Below, piece after piece: positions 1-12,529 of a DNA stretch of 64,000 bases. Numbering within the stretch: the stretch's first letter is position 1; the number at the start of each line of letters is the position of its first letter. Source of the DNA: Diploscapter coronatus (taxonomy: Eukaryota > Nematoda > Chromadorea > Rhabditida > Rhabditidae); the NCBI GenBank assembly GCA_964036155.1, contig OZ038422.1:76097201-76161200 (forward strand), read 5' to 3'. The position numbers were made by a program, and so were the translations under genes. The notes below the pieces were generated by a model that did not search any database, was not told where the DNA came from, and saw only the letters and a program-made list of their open reading frames with translations.

Positions 1-3000
1 TAAAAGGGTTGAACTCTCTGAGTCATGTATGCATAAACGGACATCGGCCTTTCTGAGACTAGCCGAAACTGAAGGGTGAAAGAAGGGCATGGGATTTTCC
101 TTCTCTTTCCCTCTCTCATTCTTTCTCTCCCTATTCTTTCTTTCTCCTTTTCTTTCTCTAACTCTCTCCCTTGCCCGTACTCTTTCGCTGGTGCACTTGG
201 ATAGAAGCCAGCCGGCTATAGAAGGCAAAAGCTCGCCCTAACATCGATCGCCTCAGGCAAAAGGGGGAAAATAGTGTTAGAAGGAAAGAGAAGTTAGAGA
301 CTCAGAGAAAGAGGGAGAGAAAGAGAAAAAGATCGATAAAAAAGGGAGAGAGAGAGAGAGAAAGAAAAGTAGCCCCCTAGGACAATGGTCAAGGGAGCTT
401 TTGCTTTGAAAACTCTTTCCTCTCTCAATCTAAAATTCTCTCTTCCCCTTCCCTTTTATGGATATAAGCTTTTCCCTAATGGCGATGCCTGACCTGTCAG
501 ATGAGAGAGCACTAAGAACGTAGAGAGTCCGAGAAAATTAATGAGGATCAGCTTTAGAAGAGTTGACAGCCCTGTTGTGGCAATAAAATGTGAATGTTTG
601 GGGTTTTTATTTTTCCCATTTTCTCCCCGAAAAAGTGAAATATTCATGAATGTGTGATCAGCGCGCAAGATGTTCGGAGAATAAAAAATTCACCACGGAT
701 CTGGGAATTTCTTAGACTTGAAACATATGAATCTGAGATTATCTGGATTTACATAAACTTAAGAGCCTTAAAGAGAGAATAGTGCATACTTTAAGTTAAG
801 TGATATTTTTGTTTGGATAATTTTAAGATAGATTATAATTTACTGAGTTCCCTCCTGAACAACAGCAACATCGACAACAGAACAGTCGGCAGCAGAGAAA
901 GTGGCAAAGTTGCGGTTGACGACGATTTTTCTCCTATGATTTTAAAATGATTTTTGAAAATTTATACTTAGGTAAACTTTTAAGTAAAAAATCTTTGAGA
1001 AAATCTATTACCTGAGGTAGTACGGCTGATGATGATGACATTCATGCGATTGATATTTAGGAGGCCCAATTTTAGCGCCTGAAAACAGTTTTCATTAAAT
1101 AAGGGAGTTGATCTTCGTTGAAATGTTGCCGAAATTTATTACAATAATCAGTTATATTCGTATCAAAATCTAAATAAAGCTGGTCTTCGTGAAAAAATCA
1201 ACGAGTTTCAAGAATTTAGATAATTTAGGATATAAGCGGATGCTCATAAATAAAAGTATAATTGTCTATCTAAAGTCGGCTGGCATATATTTGACATTCA
1301 TCTGGATAGGTGACACTCGCTCACATTCTGTCCACTTCATGAGATGAGCAGTTCATTATCTTTTCCTCTCCGAAAATTACAGACTATTTCTTCTTTTCTC
1401 TTTCTCTGTTCTTTTTTATTTCTAGGACCATTTCCATTTCTCCACTTTTCCCTCTCAATATCCCGTACTCTCTAGCTTATCCGTTCTCGCGGCATGTCTC
1501 TTTGTTTGGAGATGGCATCTAATTTCGAGCGAAAGGCAAGTGGTCATCTCATTTTGCCATACATGATTAAATATATCCGGATCAGTGCAAAATTGGAATT
1601 TCAGAAACCGATTGGGATATAAAAAATGCAAGTTTATAAGAAAAATATATGAGGTAGAAAATAGTTAGAAAATCAGTAACTTACAGTCACCTACTAAATA
1701 AAAATCCAGAGAACCGTCTGCAATATAAAGTATTGCCCATATATTCCCGGATTAAGCCCCAAATATGGCCCAATCTCGCATCACTTGACCTGAGCCGATT
1801 ACGTAAAGACGGAAATGGAGAAGCAAGATAATGAGATGAAATTGGTGAACAAACAGAAAAGGCGGTGCTCATTAAAGTTATACCATCTGGTTTTGGACGT
1901 CTATGTTTCAGCATGAACGAGAGATTTCGGGGTAACTAAATTTGAGAAAGGCAATCACCCTTTTCCTTAGATGGGTGAAATGAGGGAGTGAACCATGGTA
2001 ACATTCTGAAGAGAATAGGTAATACAAATGGGGAGAATATATGAAATCCTCTACTTTTAATCCTGAAACAAAAGAAATGAAGATATGTGGAATTTTCTCT
2101 TATCTGTATAGAAAAGTGAAAATATTTCTATATAAAAATCAGATTTTACGTGTAGAAAGTTTATATTCATTTTGTAGGATTTTTCCTGCAGAACATTCCA
2201 AAGAAAATAAAAGTTTAAAAGGAATTCAATTTATAAAAAAAAACATAATAATAAAGTTAGCTGTTACTCGTCCCATCATCAGACAGAAATCGACTCTGCT
2301 AGATACGAGCGGTTTCCCTCCAGAAATGGCTAGAGGATAAACTGCCTTGAAAGAAAAGGAAAAGCACACGGGCCTATTATGTCTATGCTCATGTCACAGG
2401 ATATTATGAGTGGAGAAACTGGGAATGAGTAAAACGAGGTAAAATGCGCGTTTTTGAACCTAAAGCTCATAATATTTCTTTGAGAACTTTTGAAAGCGAA
2501 GATATTTTAGGGAAAAGGTGATCTTCGCGGAAAATCCGATGGGCACGAATAAATTTAATGAAAAACGATCACTTATCTAAAAATCGAAAGAAAGGTAGGC
2601 TAACACAAACCTGGCCGCTCATACGGAGAATTGCATCATCGCATTCAGCTCCTAGAGCCAGTCGAAAAGAACACATTAATCTTTCATCAAACAGACAGGA
2701 AAATGCAGAAAAAATTGGCAAGCCGTGCAGTGGCCGAATTCGTGCAAATCGACGGAATTAGTGACCAAGAAAAAATCTAGCAAATTTTTATTTGTTCTTC
2801 AAAAATCATGAACTCTTAGAGATAATACTTGTTATTTTCATACAAAAGTATGTCATCCTCACTTTCTTAATAACGATTCAATATTTTTCGTGAATGATGA
2901 CAGATCTCCCCAATTGGTGCCTCCTGCTTTTCCATTCTTCTGAAAAGCGCGAAAATTTCTCAGAATTAAAAAAAATCGAACCTTCAAACTTTCCCTTCTC

Positions 3001-3331
3001 TGCTCGATAACCCTGCTTTGTCTTCGACTTGATGGTCTTTCATGGATCTAAAATATCTCATCTATAAAAATGAATATTCTCTCTAGAAAACTCTATTATT
3101 TTCCAAGACAATATACCTTCTCATGAGCCTCTTCTTTATGGTTGTGAGTAGAATGATTTGAGACATGGCTGCCTCTTCTGGAATGTTTTTCTTCCACTAC
3201 TCTGAAAAACTCGATTATACAAATTCAAATAAAAGTTGCAAATGATAAGATGAAAGGTATATTCGCATAACTTTAGCTATCAGGCATTATTTTCTATGCC
3301 CTGAAATTTGATAATTAAACTTCTTTTAAGT
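1..3331. other. Gene-poor left flank
   Basis: I see no gene that can be supported here. The stretch is AT-rich with pyrimidine- and purine-rich tracts (CT-rich about 100-180, GA-rich 300-369). Open frames of 99 codons (2041-2340, plus), 67 codons (2558-2761, plus) and 75 codons (1687-1914, minus) exist, but none shows a recognisable domain, signal peptide or clear splice framework, and their compositions follow the local base composition. Copies of the dispersed GATCTTCAT word lie near 541, 1105, 1176 and 2519. Confidence 0.5.
300..369 (+). repeat. GA-rich simple repeat
   Basis: Purine-only stretch that ends in an uninterrupted GA dinucleotide run near 346-361. It faces a CT-rich tract at about 100-180, so the two could pair as inverted simple sequence. 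No gene is next to it. Confidence 0.8.
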
Positions 3332-5055
3332 CTACCTCTCCTCCTTCTCCTCTTCCTCTTCTGAAGCTTCAGATCCCGATCCGAAATGTTCCGAGTGTTC
3401 CGACTCATGTTCCGATCCTCTAGAACTCGGTCGACCTAGGAAAAAGCTGATCTTTACGACCGTTTTTAAAGAAAATCCCACTATTTTCCTTGCTCTCCCG
3501 CTTACTCATCTTCGATTCAGGCCTTTCGTCGTCTTTATTCTCTTCGTCAGACGGTAAATTCTCCTCTTTATTCTCAGAATTCCGTCGACTGGGTGGTTTG
3601 GGTTCGGGACTGAAATATTCAAAATTTAAAGATTCTAAAAATCAAAAAGGTAAAAATTTCGATACACTTTAAAAATGATACTTTATCCTAAGCTTTCTTC
3701 AGTGTAAAATTCATACCTATGATGGCTATCTCTAGATTTCGGTTTTACTGGTGAGTGATGAGCGGATCTTGGCGTTATTGAATGCGTCCTATAATAAAAT
3801 CCATAAATTAATACATCTTAGATATAAAATACAAGGAGCTAAATTTTAATTCTTCATTAAACGTTCATGAATACCTGGTCGGCGACGGTGTGTGTTTTCT
3901 TTCCTTCGCCTTCTCTTTTCCCGTCATCTTCTCGGATGCACCGACAATTGCGCCACTAGCTGCGCCCACAGCTCCTGCTGCCACTGCAGAGGGAATTTTA
4001 GCGGCTTTTTCCGCAGCTGACTTGGCGGATTTTTTAACTGAACTATGAATTTTATTAAAGTCCATTTTTCCTAATAAAAGAGTTGTCGTTGTTTTTTTCG
4101 AAAATTGAAATTTTTCGGACATATTTTTCAATTTTTGACATTTTCTAAACTGACCCTTTTTAACCTTCTTCTTCACCACTTCATTTCCATCATGTGCAGC
4201 ATTGTTCGCCGTTTCTCGCAGTTTCTTGCCAGTATGTTTCACTTTTTTAATCGTATCACTGACTACAGTATCGGACGGGGTGGATTTTTCGAGCTAAAAA
4301 TATCTTTTTTAAACAAATTTATGTTAATTTTACCCTCGGACTAGTCGAATGAGCCCGTTTTTTCGGCACCTTCTTCTTCTTTTTAGGCCTTGGTTGTGTA
4401 CTTTGCGTAGTTCTTACTGTGTCTGGTCTAAAATTTCAATTTTAAAAGTCAATAAAATAAAAAAAAAAAAAACCTTTCACCTTTCGTCTGTCGATTTCTT
4501 TTCCCGTTTCTTTCTCGATGGACTTCGGGGTTTTCTTGCGATCGGGTTACTACCGTATTTTAACGGGGAGAAATGTCCAGATGAGGCCACATAATCCTAA
4601 AAGTTAGGGATATATGAAGTTCCCTTATATCCAGAAAAAGGATATGCGAAACCCCACCTTTCCATCTTCCAAATCCTTGATTGCTTTGACTTGCTTGCCC
4701 GCCGTCGTGAATATTCTCTTGGCTCCATGCGACAGATCGATTTTTTCACTAATCGTGTTCAATAGAACATCGAAGTCATGCATTCTACTCGTTATGACGA
4801 CCTGAAGATTCCATATATCCGAATCTTATATATCACTTTAAGATCCCTACCTTTATTCCTTTATGATATGGGTCTCCGTTTTTAAAGACGTTGATCTTCT
4901 TTGCGCTTATTTGTCCGTGATATTCATCTCTGAAATAGAAATATTTCTTTTTAAACTTCGAGTAAATTAGGTAATGGTTAATTAGCACATGAATTTTACC
5001 TGGGTGGTTTCCGACTTCTGGATCTCGATTCGTGTGAAGAGTGGGTGGATGGCAT
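3332..5055 (-). CDS. Doublecortin-domain protein with long Lys/Ser/Glu-rich tail
   Basis: Likely a microtubule-associated protein. One doublecortin (DCX) domain begins around residue 28 (KKINVFKNGDPYHKGIKV) and continues in the next exon through the core 'LSHGAKRIFTTAGKQVKAIKDL'-type stretch, with the typical basic strand, glycine turn and GKQVK loop. The start at 5055 was chosen because only that frame (MPSTHSSHESRSRSRKPP) joins in phase, across a GTAAAA...TTTCAG intron, to the DCX exon; the longer open frame from 5123 does not. After the domain come a Lys/Pro region, an Ala-rich segment with KKSAKSAAEKAAK (about 3865-4240) and a Ser/Glu-rich end closing on EEEEEKEER. No kinase domain follows, unlike ZYG-8/DCLK. 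It is the downstream one of a tandem pair with the gene at 5722-8264, 0.67 kb apart, and the two share the exon pattern of the domain. DCX identity is confident; tail exon borders are approximate. Confidence 0.8.
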
Positions 5056-5721
5056 AGTTGTTTGAGTTCGATGAAAGTCGGCTTTTCCTCGGGTAAATTT
5101 GGTAAGTAGACTTGAAACTTCAATGAAGATCAGTCTTTTCGTCAAATTTTCTAGCGAAATTAACTTTTCTAGCGAATATCTAGCGTCTCAGATATTGAAT
5201 TTTGGAGAAAGTGTTCTTTCTCGAACAAATTTTAGGACGATGCACTTAGAAAGGAATATTTGTTGCGTGGTTACAAGTGCACAACATTGTGGATCCTCGA
5301 AAATTCAGATCTCCAGTCCAAAATGGTTGGAGGTTTCTAGGAAACGTGCTTAAGACAAAAAAGTCAACACGTGAAAATCGATACCTCTTTTTATTGTTTG
5401 TATATTCTTCAGAAGAATTATGAAATATTTTAGCTGGAAACCTCGTGACATGTAATTTTTTCTGGCTGTAAGTACTATGATACCAAAATTGAAAAAGGAG
5501 AATTTTTTTAAATAATAGAAGTTATAATATTTGGTAACAAAGTATCTATTTTTGATCAAATTTTACCCAACGTCAAAAATTTTCGAGAAAACTTATAATC
5601 GTGTCACGAGCCTTCCAATTTCCTAGTAAAACATAGAAATAACTTTCAGATATGAAATTTTAAACCCAAAAAAGATTTTAAAAATATTTGAATAAATAAA
5701 AATTTAAAAAAAAAAAAAGAA
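5056..5721. other. Spacer between the two DCX genes
   Basis: About 0.67 kb of AT-rich sequence. I see no coding exon. It carries one copy of the dispersed motif in reverse orientation (ATGAAGATCAG, about 5123). It probably holds the 3' end of the upstream DCX gene and the promoter or trans-splice region of the downstream one. Confidence 0.5.
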
Positions 5722-8264
5722 TTATTTCTTCTCCTTGTCCGAGTCGGATTTCGAATGATCTGACTTGTGCGAATGGCTAGAATGTGATCTGGAGGAATGT
5801 CTAAATTTTTAAGTTTAAAAATCAATAATTAAAGATCACTAAAAATTCGATTTAAACTAAAACTATGTGTAAGAATTTCTTTTTTAAAAAGAAATTAATT
5901 ACTTCGACGAATGATGGCTTTTATCCGAGTGATCGGAGTGGGATTTCTCAGATCCCCTAGAGTCCGACCTATGAGAGGATCTCGATCCGGAATGGTCTGA
6001 ATGTCTGGAAGCTGGGGAATGTCTAGAACTTCCGGAGTGATCGTGGTCACTATGGTGGGAGTGGCTTCTTGATGAAGATGCACCTAAAATTACATTTTCT
6101 AGAGCAATGAAGATCAGCCTTTAGTTTAGCGTGTTCTTTGACTTTATTTGTGAATTTGAATTTATTCCCAACTTTTTTTCAATAAAATTTGTCTATGATT
6201 TTAAAATTGAATCTTGATTTTTTATCAGATTTCATTCTTTGGCTTTTATTTCGCCCCTTTTTAGTTTTTCGACTTTGAATTTTTGCTCCAGAATATTTTT
6301 AGAATATTAAATTTAAACTTCAATACTTTTATGATCGGACTGATGCGAAGATCTTCTGGAAGAATGTTTTGAAGAACGTTTTGAAGAATGTTTCGAAGAG
6401 TGCTTAGAGCTATGCTTGGAATGTTCCGACGACTTTTCAGAACCAGAATGTCCGGATTTTCGGGAAGACGCAGGACTGTCCTTTCTTGCTTCATCTCCAC
6501 TAGATGAAGGAGTTCTATCGTTCGGAGTATGCTTTCCGGGTGAGGATCTGGAAAATTAGAGAGTTATCAACAAAAAACTGATAAGTATTAGGAATTTTGA
6601 CAAATTTTTAAGCAAAATCTTATAAGTTCCATAAATAAAAACAGTATGCTATAGAAGGAAAAAAGCATTCCGCGACCACCCACTCACCTATCGCTCTTCT
6701 TACTGGATTTTCTGGAATGCTTCGAGCTGTGGTCTGACTCTGACAATTTTCGCGACCCCTTTCTTACCGGTGGTGCTTTCTGGACTTGGGATAATCTCTG
6801 AAAAAAAAAATCTATTTTCTCTCGAATTTTTCTCGAAATGACCTTTTCCGCAGCTGGTTTTGGCTGTGGCGGAGCTTTTTTGAGGACTGAGGCTTTTGCT
6901 GGTGCTGGTTTAGGCTGATTTGTGGCAGGCGCAGGCTTGGGTTTGGCTGGTTTTGCTAAATTATTGACACTTCAGGTATTCTTTTAGTTCAGACATATAT
7001 GCAATATACCTGCAACTGGCTTTTTGGCGATAGGTTTATTTCCAGGAGAGGCGTCTCGAGCGGCAATTTTCTTCTTTGCCCCAGGGGGGTGGCCTCCGTT
7101 TTGGTGCGGTATGAAGATGTCGACGTTTTTCTTTTGTATCGGAGGGGCAGCCTTGGGTTTGGGGGCCTAAAATTTCTCTGGTCTAAATTTTGAACCTAAA
7201 CTTTAAAGTCAAACTCTGTTCACTCACCGGTTTATTACTGATTGATCGTTTAGGTAAAGCGGGTTTTCTAGCCATTTCAGATTTCTTAGGTTTAGGCTCT
7301 AAGCTTCGAGACATCCTAAATTTTTAAGTTATTGGCTCTTTTTAGATTTTGAAAACCGTTGCTTAGGAAGCACGGGTGGGAGTCCATTGTCGTGGACGGT
7401 TTTATCTGAAATTGAAATGTTTGCCCTTTTCTAATCATTTCATGCTAGTTTTACTTGAAGGTCTCCAAGCTCTTCGTGTAGAGTCTCCATAGGTCATCGG
7501 CGTGAAAGTGTTACTCGATGCTATGTAAATCTAAAGTTATCAATGTGAAGTATTAGATTGCTATTTTATGGCATGACTTTTTACTACGATAGAAAATAGT
7601 ACATAAACTCTCCTCAATTTAATTAGTCCTAAAGAAATTGTAACTAAGTTTATGACATAATAAAAGCTCCAGGTTAAATTAGTTTTCTTCGATTCATTTT
7701 ACATGAATAGACTTAGTGAAAAGCATTAACGTATAATGAGCTTATTTTAATTGAATTTTGTTTATTCACCTTTCCATCTTGCAAATCAGCGAAAGTTTTG
7801 ACTTGCTTCCCATTTGCCGAATATAATTTCTTCGCTCCATAAGGCAAATCAATTCTATCGGTGATTACGGCTAAAAGCCGATCCAGGTCGGGGATGTGAC
7901 GGGGATTTACTACTAGCTGAAAAATAAAAAATAAATTAAATTTTTTTTAAATCTAAAAAATCAAATGAGTAAAGTTGACATAAAAAATAGTGAAAACTAG
8001 CTTTCTATCCAACGAATATGAATTTCAGATCAAATAGCATAAATTTGTATCATAAAGTCGGATTAAAATCAACTTAATAACAATTTATAGATTATTTTAA
8101 GATAATATAAGATAGACTTAAACTAAAACCTTCAGTCCACCATAATGAATATCTCCATTTCTGTAAATGGTAATCTTCTTGACCGATTGATTGGAACCGG
8201 AAAGAGACGACACTCCAGATGATGACAGATCGTCGTAGTGCTTCTTTTTCGAAGCTAGAGGCAT
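5722..8264 (-). CDS. Doublecortin-domain protein with Ser/His/Arg-rich tail
   Basis: Paralogue of the neighbouring DCX gene. Start at 8264 (MPLASKKKHYDDLSSSG) is the first ATG of an exon that ends KKITIYRNGDIHYGGLK. Exon 2 (about 7921-7769) supplies the rest of the DCX core: VNPRHIPDLDRLL, then LPYGAKKLYSANGKQVK. Exon 3 begins IYIASSNTFTPMTYGD, matching DYVASSGHFSPLKYG in the paralogue. A short intron with donor CAACG|GTTTTC (41 nt) joins VLPKQR to MSRSLEPK in phase. Then follow a Lys/Pro/Ala-rich stretch with KPAKPKPAPATNQPKPAPAK and several exons dominated by SSKHSSK, SHSHHSDH and SDHSDKSHHSS, ending SKSDSDKEKK. The tail is low-complexity, rich in His and Ser and predicted to be disordered. 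One DCX domain and no kinase, so a microtubule-binding role is inferred from the domain only. Confidence 0.78.
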
Positions 8265-8853
8265 GAGGTTTATCACTGAATTAGCCTTATCAGTTAGAAC
8301 AGAACGATATATTATCAATAGACTAGATAGTAAACACTAAACTGCACTATTTTAAGTTTATATAGCGGAGTATATATGGCCTACTATTACTTAGGTAACG
8401 CGTTAAAACATTTGTCTTGGGAGAAGGAAATGAGAAACTCGAAAAACACGATTTTTGAAATCTATAAAGACGAAAAAACGAAAAATTTGAAGCACTTTTC
8501 ATGAAAGATCATGATTATCGAATATTTTTAGGATAACTTAAAAATCTGTCCAAAAAAATAATATGATAGTACTGCCGCGCTTCAAAATTTCGTCAATATT
8601 ACTTAATTTTATTGTTGGGGATCATAACATAAGCTAAAACTGAAAATTGTAGCTTAAAGTACGGATGTCTGATATAAAGGAATATAACCGAACGTTAAAT
8701 TCGCCTGCAGCTATAAAAGTGCTCTATATATGTTCGCATATAAAGGCATTCTATGACTCTATGCCTTCTTCCTTTTTCAATTCTCCTCCTAAAATTGACA
8801 CACACCGCACCTCAGACAAGTGTTGCTTATATCCATGGTAACCCTCAATCAAA
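8265..8853. other. Divergent intergenic region with TATA-like box
   Basis: AT-rich 590 bp between the minus-strand DCX gene and the plus-strand secreted peptide. A CTATAAAAG element at about 8711-8719 is a plausible core promoter for the plus-strand gene. No exon was recognised. Confidence 0.4.
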
Positions 8854-9072
8854 ATGGGATTTCTTAAATCTCTCAAAGTTACGCTATCTCTCATTACCTT
8901 TACTTTAACAATACAAGCGATATTTGCGGCTAATCAGCCCGTTTCAGAGCGCACATGTTCAGATTTAGTGAGAAAACTTGAAATAAAGTGCTTAAATAAA
9001 AAAATTAAAATATTTCACACAAAATATACTTTATTATCTATGTATAATATGGAAGATTTCAACTCCGAGTAA
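8854..9072 (+). CDS. Putative small secreted peptide
   Basis: 72-codon open frame from an ATG in good context (AAAATGG). The first 27 residues form a convincing signal peptide: basic start (MGFLKSLK), hydrophobic core LSLITFTLTIQAIFA, likely cleavage before ANQPVSE. The mature part has a pair of cysteines, TCSDLVRKLEIKC, then turns Lys/Ile-rich. A GTGAGA sequence after TCSDL is a possible donor, so the last third may be intron read through; a phase-compatible exon could begin near 9202. The two-cysteine segment faintly recalls an insulin B-chain, but no A-chain was found, so I do not call it insulin-like. A TATA box lies about 140 bp upstream. Confidence 0.45.
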   Translation: MGFLKSLKVTLSLITFTLTIQAIFAANQPVSERTCSDLVRKLEIKCLNKKIKIFHTKYTLLSMYNMEDFNSE

Positions 9073-10260
9073 ATAAAATGCAAATATATAACTCTAAAAA
9101 TAGTACGAATTTATAAATTATACAAAAATGGAAAATCTAGCGGGTTTACCACAATTTTCCCAACTCTCGAGACATTTATTTTCTTCTTTTCATTTTCTTT
9201 AAGTTTGACGTATCGGCTCTATTGTTGCTTGAAAGGAGGCTTAATCCCCCTTTACACTTAGTTCTCAGATATCCATATGAAATAGAGGAATTGTATCTGA
9301 GGCCTGAAAAATAAATGATAAAATATGAAATAATATATCGATTAATAATTGTTAGTAATTTAAACTTAATAATCCTAGCTTAATGTTAATTGATTAAAAT
9401 AATACTATTGATAAATAACGATAAAAATACAATAAGTTTATCGATTAGCTGATAAAAACTATGAATCATAGTCTTTAAATATGATGCCTGAGTCTAAAGG
9501 AATTTCGGGCCAATATATTTGTCAACAAAGATCAACGCTATTTTTTCCGAGTTCGAAGAAAAAATTGCGAAAACTCGGCAAAACGCTAAGGTTTGTATGC
9601 TTAACGCCTTACACTTGGACTATTTGATTTGTATTTATTTGAATTTTTATCTAAAATAATTTTGTTATACCGAGACTCCTATAGTCATTCAAAAATTATT
9701 TATAAACTTCGTTTTATGTTTAGCTTGTTGTACAAACCTTTACATAATTTCTGTACACAATTTATATCATTTGACATGTCCTAGACAAAGAAACAAAGTA
9801 AAATAATAAAGCTCTGCTGATGAAATGATTACAATTCTTACATTTCCATTCAAAGCCTTTAAATGACCCTCCGTCCAAAATTGCTCTTATCAGAACCTTC
9901 ATCAGATATCAGCTGGCGAATCCGGACTTTTATATTCCAGACGGTTTAGAGCCCTATGCTTAAGCGTAGGGCTAGATTTCGTACCAGAACTGTACAGAAG
10001 CTTGGTCTATTTAATGACGCTCTTATCATTATTTGCAGTAGTTGAAATGTCCATTTGAAACAGAATTGCTACTGATAAACTTTGAATCTCAAGGGGCATT
10101 TTAGTTTTATTACTTATTAGCCAGAAACTACGACATAGCTTTATAGGAAGTTTCTGAGAAAAGTATTTATCTTTGAAAAATGATGTCTACTTTTGTAAAA
10201 TGTTTTCTTGAAAAGTGCTCATTTTCTTTGTAAAAAATATTCATTTTCAGGGTAGTAAAA
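9073..10260. other. Intergenic stretch with one weak minus-strand gene candidate
   Basis: Mostly AT-rich non-coding sequence. The part at 9176-9902 is described separately as a low-confidence minus-strand gene. An acceptor-like TTTTCAG at about 10244-10250 just before the carboxypeptidase start is probably its trans-splice site. Confidence 0.4.
9176..9902 (-). CDS. Weak candidate two-exon small protein (62 aa)
   Basis: A strong acceptor (TTTATTTTTCAG) ends at 9304 on the minus strand and opens a 42-codon frame (LRYNSSISYGYLRTK... ending KKMKRRK) to a TAA at 9176. An upstream ATG at 9902 (MKVLIRAILDGGSFKGFEWK) ends at a GTAAGA donor in the matching phase. The joined product would be 62 residues. 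A TATAAAAG box lies only about 25 bp upstream of the ATG, which is too close for a usual transcript start. No family is recognised, and the second exon is also open on the plus strand. Treat as a hypothesis. Confidence 0.22.
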
Positions 10261-12529
10261 TGTACCAATTTCTGGTAGCTCTATCTTTAATATCTTCCGT
10301 ACTTGCCGCACCGGCGGCAGATCTCGTCAATAACCTGCCCGGTCTGACCTTCAACCCTAGCTTCAAGCACTATTCCGGCTATGTCCAAGCTGCATCAACA
10401 AGATATTTCCACTATTGGTACAAAATTGTCACTTTTCACCAAAAGTTCCAAAATGGCACTATTTTAGGTTTACCGAATCCATGAGAAATCCTGGTACCGA
10501 CCCATTGGTACTTTGGTTGAACGGTAACGTTGTACCAAAAATGATAACATTTTGGCAGTTTAGGGGGCCCTGGCTGCTCTTCACTAGGAGGTTTAATAGA
10601 GGAATTGGGTCCGTTCCACGTTTCTGACAACGGAAATTCGGTGTATCTGAATCAGTGGGCCTGGAATACGGTAACTAAGCAGTCCTCAAATGATGACATC
10701 GTCGTCTGATTACAGTACGCCAACGTGATTTTCTTGGAATCTCCGGCCGGCGTCGGATTTAGTTATTCTTCAGATGGAAATGTGACGGTTAACGACGATG
10801 ATGTAGCAAACCAGAATCACAATGCTTTAGTAGGGGATATTTTATTGTTAAAAATGAGATACTCGACTAAAAATCCAAATTTAGCTAGATTGGTATAACA
10901 AATTCCCCGAATACAAGGGCCGGGACTTTTATATCACCGGTAAATAAAAGATCTAAAATTCAATTTAATCCGAGTTTTAGGAGAGTCCTATGGTGGAATC
11001 TACCTTCCGACTTTGGGGGTTCTCCTGTCTAAGGACAAGACAAACTTCCCGAACTTCAAGGTTTAACTTTAGTTTCAATCTTTCAAACAAACTTCAATAA
11101 ACTTTTAGCTTAATTTTAAAAACTTTAAGTTTAACTTCAGGGCGTTGCGGTTGGAAACGGAATAATTTCTTTCCCATGGAATGACAACACCATGATTCCT
11201 CTGTTCTATTATCACGGCTTGGTCAGAGACGAATTATATCAGGATGTCAAGAAGACGTGCTGTAATGGAAATATCGAAACTTGTGATATCGACAGCGTTT
11301 ATGACAACACTCCGGGTTGCAAAACCATTATCAATAAGGTAAAATAATTAGCATAAATCTTAGGGTTGCAGTAAGGATTCGATTAATTCATCTAATTTTT
11401 TTATTTGAATAAATAAAGTTTAATTTTGTTATTTAGGCCTTCAGTGCGGCAGACGACTTAGATCCATACAATCTCTACGATTTCTGCTACTTGGTAGAAA
11501 AAAACCCCCCGCATTTTTTTTCTAAATTGAAAATATTTTAGTCCCCGAACGGTCCCGGCATGAATAAGAAGCACTTCATCAAGAGGATGATCCGAACCAA
11601 GGTCAACAAGCGTATGGAGTGGGCTCCGAAAATGCGAGTCAAAAGAGCTGTCACGAACAATGACGCTGACAATACCACTGTAAAGGATTTCATATATCCT
11701 TTTTAAATCCCCAAGATTATTTTTGTCTATCTTAGCTCCCCCTTTGCGCTCAGGAAGATAACACCTACAACTATCTGAATCGCGATGACGTCAGAAAAGC
11801 ACTCCATATTCCCACATCTCTTCCACGATGGACTGATTGCAGGTAATTAAGCGGCTAATTAGTCTAACTATTCATTTAATTGGGGTAATTATCTTCAGCA
11901 ACTCAGTCGGCAATCATTATCATACGATCTACGATAATATGACGCAACAGGTTAATACTATTTTGGCGGCGGGAATAAGGGTAATTAGTAAATAAATTTG
12001 AAAAAAATTAAGAACTATAATTTTCAGATGCTATTCTACAATGGGTTTGTGCAACTTTTAAATTCTAGAAATTTTTACAAAATAAATGCTTTTAGAGATG
12101 TTGACACGGTCTGCAACCACGTGATGAACATGAAATTCCTGTCCGACCTCAATTTGAGCATCCTTGTAAGTCGAATTTCCCAACTAGCTCGACATATTTA
12201 CCCAATTCAATTATTACTTGATTATCTCAATTAAGGGAGCGGAGAAGGTGAATCAGCTGTGGCATTATCAGGGCGAATTGAAAGACGTTAACGCTGCTGG
12301 AACTCATATGTCTTATAAAGGAGGTGGGCATATTGAAAAATAAAAGTAATAACAAGAGTTTAGGACTCGACTTCCTAACTGTACGCGGCAGTGGCCATTT
12401 TGTTCCGGAAGGTAGGTTAAAATTTATATTTTTTAAGAATTTAAAAATCTAGACCGACCTCGCGAAGCCCTACAAATGATCTACAATTTCATTAATAACA
12501 AAGACTATTCGACGGCCGTTCCCGGATAA
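10261..12529 (+). CDS. Secreted/lysosomal serine carboxypeptidase (S10, cathepsin A-like)
   Basis: Peptidase family S10 enzyme that removes C-terminal residues from proteins, expected in the lysosome or secreted. Signal peptide [18 protein letters not shown]. Hallmarks appear in order: the N-terminal motif with HYSGY and HYWFTES, the substrate-binding block [17 protein letters not shown], the nucleophile block [10 protein letters not shown] with the catalytic Ser, NGDVDTVCN with the catalytic Asp, and [11 protein letters not shown] with the catalytic His. All three triad residues are present, so the enzyme is probably active. About 12 exons; reading frame joins were checked at each junction (for example TATTG|G across the first intron restores HYWF). 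Between the Ser and Asp blocks are KKTCCNGN and [11 protein letters not shown], a dibasic region that could be an excision site as in cathepsin A. ATG 10261 follows an acceptor-like TTTTCAG by 10 nt. AATAAA lies about 40 bp past the stop. Confidence 0.93.

Noticed and set aside
2041..2340. 99-codon plus-strand open frame
   Set aside because: Lys/Ile-rich composition follows the local AT content; no domain, no splice or promoter support.
7314..7331. Reading the 5722-8264 locus as two genes, the first ending at TAA 7329 and the second starting at ATG 7314
   Set aside because: A 41-nt intron with donor CAACG|GTTTTC and acceptor ATTTAG removes the stop and keeps frame, so a single gene is simpler.
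8854..9072. Insulin-like peptide reading of the small secreted peptide
   Set aside because: Only two cysteines with a short spacing and no A-chain CC motif downstream in a usable frame.
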